Shown here piece by piece: positions 1 through 10,310 of a DNA stretch of 64,000 nucleotides; the stretch's first letter is position 1; each line of letters opens with the position of its first letter. The position numbers and the translations under genes were made by a program. The DNA comes from Nannochloris sp. 'desiccata' (Eukaryota; Chlorophyta; Trebouxiophyceae; Chlorellales; Chlorellaceae), in contig JAGTXX020000012.1 of the NCBI GenBank assembly GCA_019044685.2, positions 1 through 64,000 of the forward strand, in the 5' to 3' direction. The notes beneath the pieces are model-generated. The model was not told where the DNA came from, did not search any database, and was given only the letters and a program-made list of their open reading frames with translations.

Positions 1-210
1 CCCTAAACCCTAAACCCTAAACCCTAAACCCTAAACCCTAAACCCTAAACCCTAAACCCTAAACCCTAAACCCTAAACCCTAAACCCTAAACCCTAAACC
101 CTAAACCCTAAACCCTAAACCCTAAACCCTAAACCCTAAACCCTAAACCCTAAACCCTAAACCCTAAACCCTAAACCCTAAACCCTAAACCCTAAACCCT
201 AAACCCTAAA
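1..210. repeat. Telomere, (CCCTAAA)30
   Basis: Thirty uninterrupted copies of CCCTAAA start at the first base. This is the C-rich strand of a TTTAGGG telomere, in the orientation expected at a left chromosome end. TTTAGGG is the plant-type repeat found in land plants and many green algae; Chlamydomonas uses TTTTAGGG. No variant units are seen, so this is terminal rather than old interstitial sequence. Confidence 0.98.
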
Positions 211-225
211 CAAGAAAAAACCTCA

Positions 226-520
226 CCCCATTTTAAACACCATACCAAACTTTTCACAATAATTATAAAACCTTATACCTATCACCAAACTATAAACTAC
301 ACAATACTAAAAAAATCAAAATCAAAAAATGTCGGGAAATGCAAAAAACCGGGGTCAAACACAAAAACTTAAAAAATTTAATCTCTCCCCATTTTAACCA
401 CCATACCAAATTTTTCACAATAATTTTCAAATCTATAAACAATCTACACACCATAAACTTCAAAATAAAAAAAACATCAAAATCAAAAAATATCGGAAAC
501 TGCAAAAAAAGGGGGTCAAA
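226..520. repeat. Two tandem copies of a ~160-bp subtelomeric repeat
   Basis: A block beginning CCCCATTTTAA at 226 recurs at 387, a spacing of 161 bp. Both copies continue with CATACCAAA, then TTTTCACAATAATT. After a more divergent middle, both end with an AAATCAAAATCAAAAAAT block, a TCGG..A.TGCAAAAAA motif and GGGGTCAAA (about 314-358 and 478-520). The copies differ by scattered substitutions. Short open frames across them on both strands are by-products of the composition and have no protein support. Confidence 0.85.
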
Positions 521-550
521 ACGTAAAAGTCGCAAAAAAAAGGTTTTTTA

Positions 551-3199
551 GGGTTTCTTCACGAAATTAAGTAAAAATCAAGCAAAACATATATATGCGA
601 GCGAATTATACCACAATATTATTCTGAAAATAATTTTCGAATCACTTCAGACTCTGAACAAGCGCAAAATAGGGCTGCTCACGAGATAATATGAACAAAA
701 TGTCTACGCGAAATCCATTTAAAAAGGCTCTTGAACAACGTCTACAAGCGATATTCTCATCAGTGCCCTACCTGGATATAAACAAGAATCAATACGGAAT
801 CTAGTTAATCTAAAAACAAGGGAGAAAACAGTCACTGCTGCACACCAGGCCACCTGATCACATCAAAACGCAGATCACACACATCAGCCTGCTGCTTCCA
901 GATAAGCTGCCTTTCACTGTATCTTACTACATCAAATTAATCAAAATGCATTAATACCTTTATATTATACTACACCACGCCTTACAAAAAACATTTTGCC
1001 GCCATTCCCAGCCATCGCATGCATCATCTGATCGCGTGCCAAAATATCACTCAACTGTCTTTACACCTTATCAACTTAAATCATATTGGAGCGAATTATA
1101 TCAGCAATTCAATAAATCAAACAGAACTCAAACAGAAGGTTTATAGCTATTTCAATTGACTCTTTTCAAGTTTGATCGCTCCCCCTGCAAATTCTCACAA
1201 CTTGAAGCCTGCTTTTGAGCTGTCTTTATCCTACCAAGAGGCTCTTCATTCTATACTTCCCAAGATAATTTTATCAATACTATGATCTGCTAGATTACAC
1301 AACAAACTACCTTGCTATGAAAAGAAAATGCCTTGGAAAAAGATGCTCAAACGAAGACCGTTCATTGCAAAAATAACCAACTACGACTTAACGGTTTGCT
1401 GTGCTGTGTCGCTCACCCTAATTTTCCGGTGCTGATCGCTATCAGCTACCACTATCCACCAGCTCCGCCCTGCCACCAATATCAACGCTCTACTTCTCCC
1501 TAAAACAAATTCATCTTTGAAAGCTTCTCTACAACACCAAATACTCCCCCCAAAACAACCAGCGCAAACTGCAGCTGCAAGTCGCCGGCATCACCATACA
1601 AGCTCAAGTAACTACCATACGCGACCTCTCATTACCATTATTTCAACGCAGAAGATCTCATCCTAATCCAAGTTAACCTCTATAAAAGCAAGCAAACAAT
1701 AATGCAGTCTGGAAGACCATCTCAACTTTCTCAAGCACCTTCCAAAAATTGACGGGAAACACTTCAAGTTTTGCACCACAAAAAAAGCCATCAATTCTAC
1801 CCGGCAAGCATTTTTAAGCACGTTCTTTTGCATATCTTTACTCAGCACCTTCTTTCCCACTGCATTAATGGGTGCGCCGCCATATAAAAACCTTAATTTC
1901 GAAAATTGGTCCGCAATTCCTCAAGCTGATCACTACCGCTCTGCAAACTGCATTATGGGCTTTTTCTCGTACAGCGAAAACAGTTTCAGGAATTTTATCA
2001 TCACCAAGATCTACACTTATAACCTGGCAAGCAATATCAGCTCCTCTATTCCTCTGAACCCGCCAAAATAGCCACCAGCGAGAAAATGCTCGGCCACAGC
2101 GGCACACATTGTCAGCTAAATATATTTTTGGGAGTATTTTAGCTTCCTTCTCCGCTTCTTTCTAGCCCAGAATATCACTCATATACTTGCTGATTAAAAA
2201 GACCATCAGAACCTCCATAAGAGTTGGATGCTGGAGCCTGCGATCATTTAAATAGAAGAACTAAATTATCACTTCAATAAAGATATATATCTGAAATCCC
2301 GCCGATTCAAATATAAAATACACACCTAACAATGCACAGATTGCATCTGCTTAATCTATAGCGCTGTGCTGAAGAAGGTATCAGACTGCTGTGATTGCAT
2401 ATAAATTAAACCTGCTATACGCTTGTAAATGCATTTAGAGCTCCTGCCGCGCAGTGAATGTCAATTGAAGACATTCTCAAATATGTCATATTAAATAAAC
2501 ACCCTCGCACTACCAAAAGCTTTGCTTTATTGGAGCATCAAATTTTTTTCAAACTGGGCATCTGCTGCCTTTTCAAGAGAACATCGCACAAATGACTAAA
2601 AGAAAGCTCTCCCAGCATCTCAAGATACTATAACAAACCAAAAAGTTAATTAAAGGTGCCACTTGCTCTTAATTTCCAACATTCTGCTTCCCAGCGCAGC
2701 GAAATTGACGCTCATTCAGCATCTTGCAACTCAGTGCGTAGCTATTTCATTGCTGGGGCAAAGGTGCCGATTACTGTGACAACAAATGTAAGACAGTGAT
2801 GGATGTCAGTTTGCGGTAAAAGAACTCGTAAACGGGTACACAAGTCAAACTGACTTTTTGATGTCATGGTCGAATCAGTACTTGAAACTGAAACTGAAAC
2901 TGTTACATTGAAGTGATCTCTGGCAACAAAATATCGCGTCATCAATCAGGGTTCAGTAGAGCATCCTCTCAAATTCTACTAAGAGGTATACGAGCACCAT
3001 GGCTTCATAAAAACAAAAAGAAAAACTGAAGCTAAAAGGAGGCGGGACTCGTTCCGGTAAAATAAACCCTTTGGCTATGGCGCTGAAGTCTGGGCTCCTG
3101 AGTTCCTGTGCAATGACCCTCCAAGTAATGAGTGCGAACGCGTTCACTTATACGCTCTAAAATGGCTATTGGGAGTGTAAAAAAGCACAGCTAGTTGTA
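551..3199. other. Subtelomeric AT-rich DNA without a recognisable gene
   Basis: Only frames under 85 codons occur here, with no splice-linked coding signal, no RNA gene and no motif I recognise. Part of 2950-3200 may be a more decayed upstream piece of the LINE fossil that follows, but I cannot show it. Confidence 0.5.
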
Positions 3200-3997
3200 T
3201 CGTCCTCGCGGAAACCGGCCGCTGGCCCTTGGCTTTTCGCTGGGTCCAAAGGCGAGCTCGCTTCTACAATGGACTAGTCAAAGCTCCAGCTGATACCATA
3301 CTACACCATGCATTTAAAACTAATTGTCAATTGGCAACAAATCCAACTGATGGCAGTAGTCCATTTATAGCAAAACAGTCGTGGGCAGCACAGCGGTGTC
3401 ACAGACTGACTCACTCCTTTCTTCCTTGAGATTCCTTAAGATTCTCTTCTAGAAGAGTTAAACTCTAACAAGCTGCAACGAGCTTTTCTGCAATTTGGCG
3501 TGGAACTATCATTGGAAGACCCTAGAGAACTTAATGCGAGTGTGGTTTGCATTAAATGGAAAGAATGGTACTTAAATAGAGTGCGAAATGAGACTGGAAC
3601 CAAAATTCACAAGTATGTTCATGAAATCAGAAATGGGTTGCCTGAGTATTGTGCCTCTTGTCTTGGAATCCATGGGTTCCGCCAAAGACAACGATTGATA
3701 CAAGCTTGCACAGGATCACATTGGCTGATGGAAGAAATAGGAAGATGAAGTCGATTGGAGAGGGAACAAAGAGTATGCAAACAATGTGCTAAAAATGAGA
3801 TAGAAACCGTGGAGACGGCGGAGCACATGTTTTTCTATTGCCCTAGTTATGATGATATTAGGGCAGAATTTTCTTGTTTAGACTTTACAATAACTAATCT
3901 ACATGAGTTCTTAAAACAGCCACCAAATCAACTTGGCAGTTTTGCTGATAGATGTTGGCACCGGCACCGAGAACTCAATCCGCTGCAAGGGCGGTAA
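3200..3997 (+). pseudogene. Decayed LINE ORF2 3' fragment (zinc-binding end of a reverse transcriptase)
   Basis: Two pieces resemble the C-terminal part of a non-LTR retrotransposon ORF2. The first, from about 3229, reads LAFRWVQRRARFYNGLVKAP and lies in a different frame from the rest. The second, from 3500, has a TGSHWL segment. It is followed by the spaced Cys/His pattern CKQCAKN, ETAEHMFFYCPSYDDIR that is typical of the zf-RVT region. A TGA at 3746-3748 interrupts the second piece where family members usually have Trp (TGG), and the frame continues unchanged after it. The element therefore carries at least one frameshift and one nonsense change. Bases 3998-4110 may be its 3' end, but no clear tail is seen. 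It is not related closely by eye to the LINEs at the right end of the window. Confidence 0.7.
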
Positions 3998-4109
3998 TAT
4001 TGTTTTCATGAAAACCCTTTTCCATGTGATCCCACAATCTGATGGTGATCACTAGACCTTTATGGTCTCGTTGTTTTGTCTTGTTTTGTTTGATTTTGGA
4101 TCTAATGAT

Positions 4110-4570
4110 GTGTTGGAAGCTGTGTGGTGGGTAGCTTCTAGGGGTTCACTTTACCAGAGCGGGTTTGTGACGATATCAGTCTAGTAGCAGCTACCCAGCA
4201 GCCACTAGCACTTCACGCACAGCACGCCCACTTTCCCCTGAATCACCATTTAAACCTGATTCCTTGATTATTAGATAACTTTGAATATATTAGAAATACT
4301 AGAACACCTGTAAATATCACAGGGTTCTTCCTCTTCTTAGCTTCATCTCTCCTTCCTTTCTTTTTCCCTTGATGAAGCCCAAGAACCAGCATTCCTCCTG
4401 AGCAGAATTTGAAAGGTTTTCATGTTCGAGCCCTTGTTGATAAAATACTATTTGGGTATGAGAGATCACTTATGTAACAAGTACAAGTACAACCTTGGCT
4501 GAGAAGCACCAGAAGATCAACGCACCCCGGCGGCAATTTTGCCAATTGCTTTCTTTCTCGATGTCAACGA
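4110..4570. other. Intergenic DNA between LINE fossil and clpR1
   Basis: No coding signal is seen. The clpR1 transcript probably ends here: TTACA at about 4585-4589 reads TGTAA on the minus strand, the expected chlorophyte polyadenylation signal. Confidence 0.4.
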
Positions 4571-4661
4571 TTTAAACTGATATGTTACACACGCTATATC
4601 TGAAGATATTAATACATAGTAATGCAGAATATCGTACAACGGTAGAAACTCCTACTCTTTT

Positions 4662-4816
4662 ATCATTAAGCATCACCACCACCACAAGCGCCACCGCCTG
4701 CACCAGGGCGACGACCACCGCCATGCGCACCTTGGCTTGCTCATCATTAAGCATCAGCAGCAGCACCGCCACCACCTCCACTAGGGCGACCACCGCCACG
4801 AGCACCTTGGCTTGCT
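4662..4816 (-). repeat. Tandem duplication of the ClpR1 tail and stop codon
   Basis: Bases 4743-4816 encode the last residues and stop of ClpR1 on the minus strand. Bases 4662-4742 repeat the same block. Both start ATCATTAAGCATCA, contain a CACC-rich run, AGGGCGAC and GACCACCGCCA, and end GCACCTTGGCTTGCTC. Units are 74 and 81 bp. The outer copy lies beyond the stop and so is in the 3' untranslated region. Confidence 0.85.
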
Positions 4817-6053
4817 CGAAGCATAGCTTCGTAATCTTTCCTATCAATAGCAATATCATCACTTGGTTTCACTACGCTATCAATAATTCCATACTCAATG
4901 GCCTGCTCAGGGGTAAAGTACCTGTTACGTCCAACATCCTTGCGGACCTCTTCCTTGTCACGCCCAGTGAAGCGAGACATGAACTGCACATAGGTCTGAG
5001 TAGCATTTTCCAACTCATTTGCCTTGATCATCACATTGCTTGTGTTTCCAAAAGAGCGATTCATACGAGGAGGGCACGTCATGATGCGGGCGTGTGGTAA
5101 AGCAAAGCGATGGCCCTTCTTACCAGCTGACAAAATCATTGCAGCATTTCCATAAGCTTGACCAATTACCAGAGTGTAGATATCAGGCCTAATATATGCC
5201 ATGGTATCCAAGATAGCAGTAGCTTCAGTTTCAAAGCCTACAGCTTCGCCCTGCAAGTTTTGTGATCCCGTAGAATTAAGATACACATAGACAGGCTTTT
5301 CAGGAGCAGCATAATTGAGCCAGAGAAGCTCAGAGATAATCAATTCAGTAACAGATGGTACAAACTGCAAAGAGAGAGAAGAAGAGAGAGGCATAAAGAA
5401 ACAAAGTAAGTAAAGGCGACAAAATGGGATCAGAAACTGCCGAAAACAATAAAAACAAGATAGAAACCTATAATACTACTTACAGGCATGCCAATATAGC
5501 AAATTCTGCCATCAAGTAACAACGAAGGCAGATCAGGGGGTGCCTGGCCAGGAGCCTTGGTATCCACTGCCATACGAGCTGCTTGCCGCTTTGTTTCATC
5601 AACAAAGTCTCCAACATAAAAAGACTTGGCTGTAAGTGCAGACTGCAAGGGAGAAAACAATAAAAATGGAACAAGAGTTTCAGTTTGAATGCCTATCAGG
5701 AAGGCAACTAACAGCAAATCAACGATTTTCTCATAATATTATCAATCACTCACCGCTTCCACCTCGGGCAACTTGTTCATTGTATCGTTGCTGCTCAAGC
5801 CTAAAACCTTCATCTGCCCAACAGTAAGCCCATACTCTGGCTCGTATTCCTTCATAGGGTTAGAATGCTTTGGGAGCACAAGGCCAGTGCTGCTATCTTG
5901 GGTAAAGCCGATGCCCATGGATGCTCTGCACACCTGCTGCCGTCTCTGCACACGATACGATGCTTTCGACTGCAACATTGTGTGAGCGTTATTATGTTCA
6001 AAGCAAAGCACGCTAGAATGGGCTAGCCTGCCACTAGAACTAGCACGCTCCAT
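4747..6053 (-). CDS. CLPR1: Plastid Clp protease non-catalytic subunit, ClpR1-like
   Basis: Predicted 358-residue protein from three exons (6053-5754, 5642-5484, 5364-4747); all borders are GT-AG and in phase 0. The first 45 or so residues, rich in Ser, Arg and Ala, look like a transit peptide. The ClpP fold is clear (YLNSTG, DIYTLVIGQAYGNAAMILSAG, KKGHRFALPHARIM). The catalytic Ser position is Asn (YGNAA) and the catalytic His is replaced after RIM, so the subunit should be inactive, as in ClpR proteins. The NRS...MIKANELE segment matches ClpR1 better than ClpR2-R4. ClpR subunits sit in the ClpPR ring that degrades stromal proteins. The C-terminus is an unusual Gly/Ala-rich tail whose coding DNA is duplicated downstream. 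Divergent neighbour at 6722. Confidence 0.9.
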
Positions 6054-6721
6054 CGTCTAGGGGATGATGGTTCTAGCTTTAAGGTCGAATGCGTTGCTCT
6101 CGATGGCGGGAGATGTTATTACTATACATAATAAAGCTATATAGAGGTTGCAAACTGTTTTATAGACAAGAGGCTTGGCGGAGCTGCTGTGCTGTGGAAG
6201 TTCACGACCTCCTTGATCCAGACGCGGCGGTGTAAAGGCTAGCCTGACGCCTGTGAGAGCATTTTGATATCGAATATAAGTAGATCGCGCTCATACCAAC
6301 TCGAACAGAGCGGCCCATGCCTATCAGGGCTGCTGTCAGCACATAAAAGGTGTCTGGAATAAGAGTAATCGAATTTGTAGGAGGGAAAGCACCTTTTGGC
6401 CTTAGTGCGCTTCATCTCCTCTAATTTATATATCACACTATATCTAAGACCCATCAGCGTCCAAGGGCCAATAAAGGTGAGTCTTTCGGTAGTTGCTAAT
6501 TAGTTGGCGCATTGAATTTGCCAATTTCCAAATATTTTGCGGACAGTTTAATAGTATTCTGCGGTTTCTATAAAACCCATAGTTCTACTGATGTTCCACC
6601 TAAATATGAGCTTTTAAAACGAGCCATTTTGTTGAATTTCTCGTCTTGTCTCTCCCTACCTGAATTTGTAGTTTCTGTCTTTTGGTCATTCAAGCTTATT
6701 TACGATTCTACTAGCAGCAAT
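6054..6721. promoter_or_regulatory. Divergent intergenic region (clpR1 / 6722 gene)
   Basis: About 670 bp separate two start codons facing away from each other. It must hold both promoters. I see no distinct element. The frame of the plus-strand gene stays open upstream to 6512, but that part has no ATG. Confidence 0.4.
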
Positions 6722-8011
6722 ATGGCAACTATAGACGATTTCAACACATTGATGATGCAACGGCCTCAGCTTCAGCGTGGTCTGACAGCCCTGCGCAAGT
6801 GCTCCTCAACTCCCACGTTGACATCTTTGGGGGAGGCAGCAACTGATGAAAATGGAATGGAAGTGTATGTCATCCTTCGAAACTTCAAAGAGTTTGCAGG
6901 TGGTGTCTTTCATCGCCTTCCTACGCCCTTGCGAGATGGGGTACGAGATGCGGGCATCTGTCATTATTTGACTGTCTTCCGCCAACCAGATGGAACTCTA
7001 GTGCAATTTGACTTTGGCCCTAGTGCAGGAGGTGATATTCACGTATCGGCTGGACCTTTTACCCGCTTCCTAAACAAGTCTGATGCAACCCCCAAATCAG
7101 CAGCTAGCTCCATTAGTAGAGACCGCTCTGTAGGCGGCAGAGTCCGTGAGCACAAGCTTACTTCTCTTCCAGAGAGCCACCTGTACGTAGGACGCACTCA
7201 TCTTAGTATGTCTGATATTCGCGCGTGGAATTCTTTTCATGCATCTTCCTCTTATGAACTGCACCGCTCTGATTGCCGCCATTATGTCAACTCTCTCGTA
7301 CACTATACGACTGGGGTAGAAAAGGCCACTATGTGTGCCCTACGCAACCAATGGGCCAATAATAAACATAGATATGGTCTTGGACATAATGTAGTCAGGT
7401 TTGGCCACTTTATGACGGATGTAGCCAACTGGGACAAGATAAAAGCAGTCGGCCATGCTACCACAGCGGTAATAATGGCACTAACAGGACAACACGCATT
7501 AGCAAAGCTTAGAGCTACGCGCGTATTAGCTTCTGTTCAGAAGCGAATTGTTCCCGTCACACGCAGAGGTCTCGTACCTATGCCCCGTGCTCTTACGCAA
7601 CGCCCAGCAGTGGCCGTCGGTGCGACAGCAGTCGCTACATATGCAGCTTCGAGTGGTCAAACCCCTGGAGTGGTGAGAGATACTTTAACATTAGGTGCCC
7701 GAGTTGCTGGTGGAGTGCAAAGTGCACTTCGGGCTGCTGCATCTCTGGCTGAACACGTAGGACGCAGTGCATCTGCAGCAACAATGCAAACGACAAACAC
7801 GGCAGTGGCGCTTGCTTCTGGAATAGCAGGGGCTGCTTCACGTGGAACAGCTGGAATGATGATGACACGACCTAGACAAGTGGTAGTTACTGCTGCAGTT
7901 GCAACAACAACAGCAATTGACCAACGCAGCACCACTGGGAGTCCATTAAAGGCACGCTTGCCTGCCTTAAAAAATCGAACTCGGCTTGCTTTAGTGGCTG
8001 CTAGACGATAA
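6722..8011 (+). CDS. Unknown conserved-looking protein with LRAT/NlpC-like His and Cys motifs
   Basis: Single exon, 429 residues, starting at the ATG at 6722; the frame is open further upstream but without an ATG. The N-terminal half has a compact pattern: HYLTVFRQPDGTLVQFDFGP, then GGD, then ELHRSDCRHYVNSLVHYTTG. A His in a strand before D-F-G-P and a Cys in DCRHYVN recall the permuted papain fold of LRAT, PPPDE and NlpC/P60 proteins (NC.HF-type motif). This is a fold guess, not a family assignment. The C-terminal half is Ala/Val-rich with several weakly hydrophobic stretches and a basic end, so membrane contact is possible. No targeting signal is clear. Confidence 0.8.
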   Translation: MATIDDFNTLMMQRPQLQRGLTALRKCSSTPTLTSLGEAATDENGMEVYVILRNFKEFAGGVFHRLPTPLRDGVRDAGICHYLTVFRQPDGTLVQFDFGPSAGGDIHVSAGPFTRFLNKSDATPKSAASSISRDRSVGGRVREHKLTSLPESHLYVGRTHLSMSDIRAWNSFHASSSYELHRSDCRHYVNSLVHYTTGVEKATMCALRNQWANNKHRYGLGHNVVRFGHFMTDVANWDKIKAVGHATTAVIMALTGQHALAKLRATRVLASVQKRIVPVTRRGLVPMPRALTQRPAVAVGATAVATYAASSGQTPGVVRDTLTLGARVAGGVQSALRAAASLAEHVGRSASAATMQTTNTAVALASGIAGAASRGTAGMMMTRPRQVVVTAAVATTTAIDQRSTTGSPLKARLPALKNRTRLALVAARR

Positions 8012-8501
8012 AATAAAATTGATATTAATTTACTGTACTTTTGAATGAATTTTGTGCTACTTTATTTTATTTTGACATATCTGATGTTTCTCTCTTTCGC
8101 TTAGCTTTTTTGGCTTGGTGGCTATTCTGTTCTTGTTTTCCTGCTGTAGACGGACCAGTTTTCCCGACTTTTTCTTCCTCTTCTTCTAGATCTCTTCCCC
8201 AGCCTATGCACTAATTATTTTCTCCTTTTCTCGATTGCTCTTATAATTATTGTGCTATCTCTTTGTAATTGCTTATGAAGCTATTTAGGGCTAGCTCTTC
8301 TAACAGCGGCATATGCAGAACGGTGGGTGCTCTTGCTCAGTTTTGAAGAAAGATTAGTTCAAGGTATACAGCCAATGGTACCTCGCAAGGTCTCACTTAA
8401 TTTAAAAGTAAATTTGATTGATTTCTAATGCCTGCAATCTCTTAGACTTTTATAGCAAAGAACAATTCAAAATTTGGCTGAATTGATTTAGAGGAGCCAA
8501 G
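8012..8501. other. Intergenic region upstream of RHL1
   Basis: Tandem gene spacing of 490 bp, T-rich in its first half. It holds the 3' end of the 6722 gene and the RHL1 promoter. No other feature is seen. Confidence 0.4.
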
Positions 8502-10108
8502 ATGGTGAAAAAGGGCTCAAAAAACACGGCCGATGAAGTCGTTACTTTAGATTCTATCGAGAACAAGCGTTTACACGAGCTTGCTATCGATCAAGGAGTG
8601 AGCGCAAACCTACTAAGTTTGAAATGATCTGAACCAAATAGGTATTTACAGCTAAAAATTTTAATCTTGCCCTGTCTCCTTTTGGTGTATCCAGGTGCTC
8701 TCTAAAACTCGACGCATCGCCGCGACGACTTTACCTCCTAGCAACTGTAAGTTATCCTTCCTCAATTCCAGAATTTCCGTTTGCTTGTGGCCCAGCTATC
8801 AAGCCAATTTCTCTCTAATTCTCTCCTTTACCCGAGTTTATATCACCAGTACATCTCATTCTGTTACACCATCTGTATTTAAATAATGCAGTGATGCTCA
8901 AAGCTGATGGCAAGGATATCACCAAGCGCAGCTCTGCCCGCCGCAACCGTTATTTACTAGTATTCAACTGCCAGCTGGCTCCTGCAGCAGCTGGTCGTTT
9001 GGGCACCCTGGCTAGACTCGATACCAAGAATCCTGTTATGTATATAGATTTCCCTGAAGGTCGCCTTCGTCTCAGTGGTACTTTAGTTTTCCCCAAAAAC
9101 AAGTACATTGTCCTCCGTTTGGGCAAAGAAGCGCTCTGTGAAGATATCCTGGAAAGCATGATTGTCTTTAGTGAATCCCACTGGGTAGGAAATGAGGCTG
9201 AAAATCCTGATGAGAGGACGCTCCCTATGCCTGAATCATTAAGGACAACCCGTCGTCACACCAATGTTGATTTTGGTGGTCGTGGAGATAATAAAATCAC
9301 ACTTGGAACCAATGAACTAGAATATGAAGAAACTCAAGATGAAGATGTGGGAGATGCAGCTATGGCTTTGCTTTCTCAGCAGCAGCAGCAGCAGAATGCT
9401 TCACAGCCCTCTTCACAAAGGAGGGGATCTCGTCGTGCTGGTGCTATTGGAAAGAGAGCAAGGTATGCTGAAGATTCTGATGCTTCATTTGATAATTACG
9501 ACGACGACAATGACGACAATGATCTAGATAAAGAACCTGCTCCACGTAAATTACCTCGTTTTGCTAATACTACTGCTACTGCTCAACTTAAACTTCCTCT
9601 TGTTGGGAAACCCGCCGACGAAAAAAACAACAGGAAGCCTCAGTCGCATGTAGTTATTAATTTGGCAGCTGATAGCAGTGATGATGAAGATCAGCCATTG
9701 GCAGCGCGTGTTGGTTGTGGTATTACTAATGAGGTTAAGCGCACTAATATTTCGAAGAAAGCTACTCCTCAGGCGAAGAAGAGTGCGAAGAAGAGTCCGA
9801 AACCTCAAGCAAATGAAGAGGAAGAAGAGGTCATTGATTTGGCATCTGCTAGTACCGACGAAGAAGAAGGAGGTGGAGAAGGTGCTGGAGATGCACTGGC
9901 AGCTAGTCAAAGGCCTGGTAGAGCTGCTGCTCGCGCTGCCTCCCAGAAATTACGTGACACTGAAGACGATGGCAGCGAGGGCAATGACGGAAGCAGTGAT
10001 GGAGAGGATAGGGATAGTGATGGACCCGTTGCCAGTGAGTCTGAAGGAGAGTGCGCAGAAGATGATCTCAGCGATGAGGACAGTGATGGGTATGCACCTT
10101 CAGATTAA
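8502..10108 (+). CDS. RHL1: RHL1-like DNA-binding protein, topoisomerase VI complex partner
   Basis: Three exons (8502-8597, 8695-8746, 8892-10108) give 454 residues; the last intron splits a Leu codon. Residues of about 55-150 match plant ROOT HAIRLESS 1. Recognisable pieces are RRNRYLLVFNCQLAPAAAG, LDTKNPVMYIDFPEGRLRL, VFPKNKYIVL and MIVFSESHWVGNEAENPDE. In Arabidopsis RHL1 works with the TOP6A/TOP6B homologues SPO11-3 and TOP6B in endoreduplication. The second half is long and low in complexity: poly-Gln near 9377-9394, Lys-rich nuclear-signal-like patches and many Asp/Glu/Ser runs typical of CK2 sites. A nuclear location is expected. Exon 1 is a short Lys-rich start like that of the plant protein. 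Confidence 0.9.
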
Positions 10109-10310
10109 TGATGATGAAAAAAATGGTGGGCATTTGTCGTCCACGTCACTGGTGGATCTTTGAAAGCTGAACTTGAACTTTGGACAGCTTGCATAGTTAC
10201 ATTCTTAAGAATTATATTTGCATATAACGACTGTCATACCAATACAAGCACTTACATACATATTAACTTCTGCATTTTAATTTAAAGTCTGGTTTCGGAA
10301 ACAGATTCGA

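Noticed and set aside
290..551. Overlapping 70-81 codon frames on both strands in the subtelomere
   Set aside because: They lie in a tandem repeat, have repeat-driven composition rich in Lys/Asn or Phe/Leu, and start from unconvincing contexts.
6512..6721. N-terminal extension of the 6722 protein
   Set aside because: The frame begins at TTG, holds no ATG, and its composition is unlike the rest of the protein.
9551..9910. 119-codon minus-strand frame over RHL1
   Set aside because: Mirror image of the acidic low-complexity tail; no ATG context or homology.
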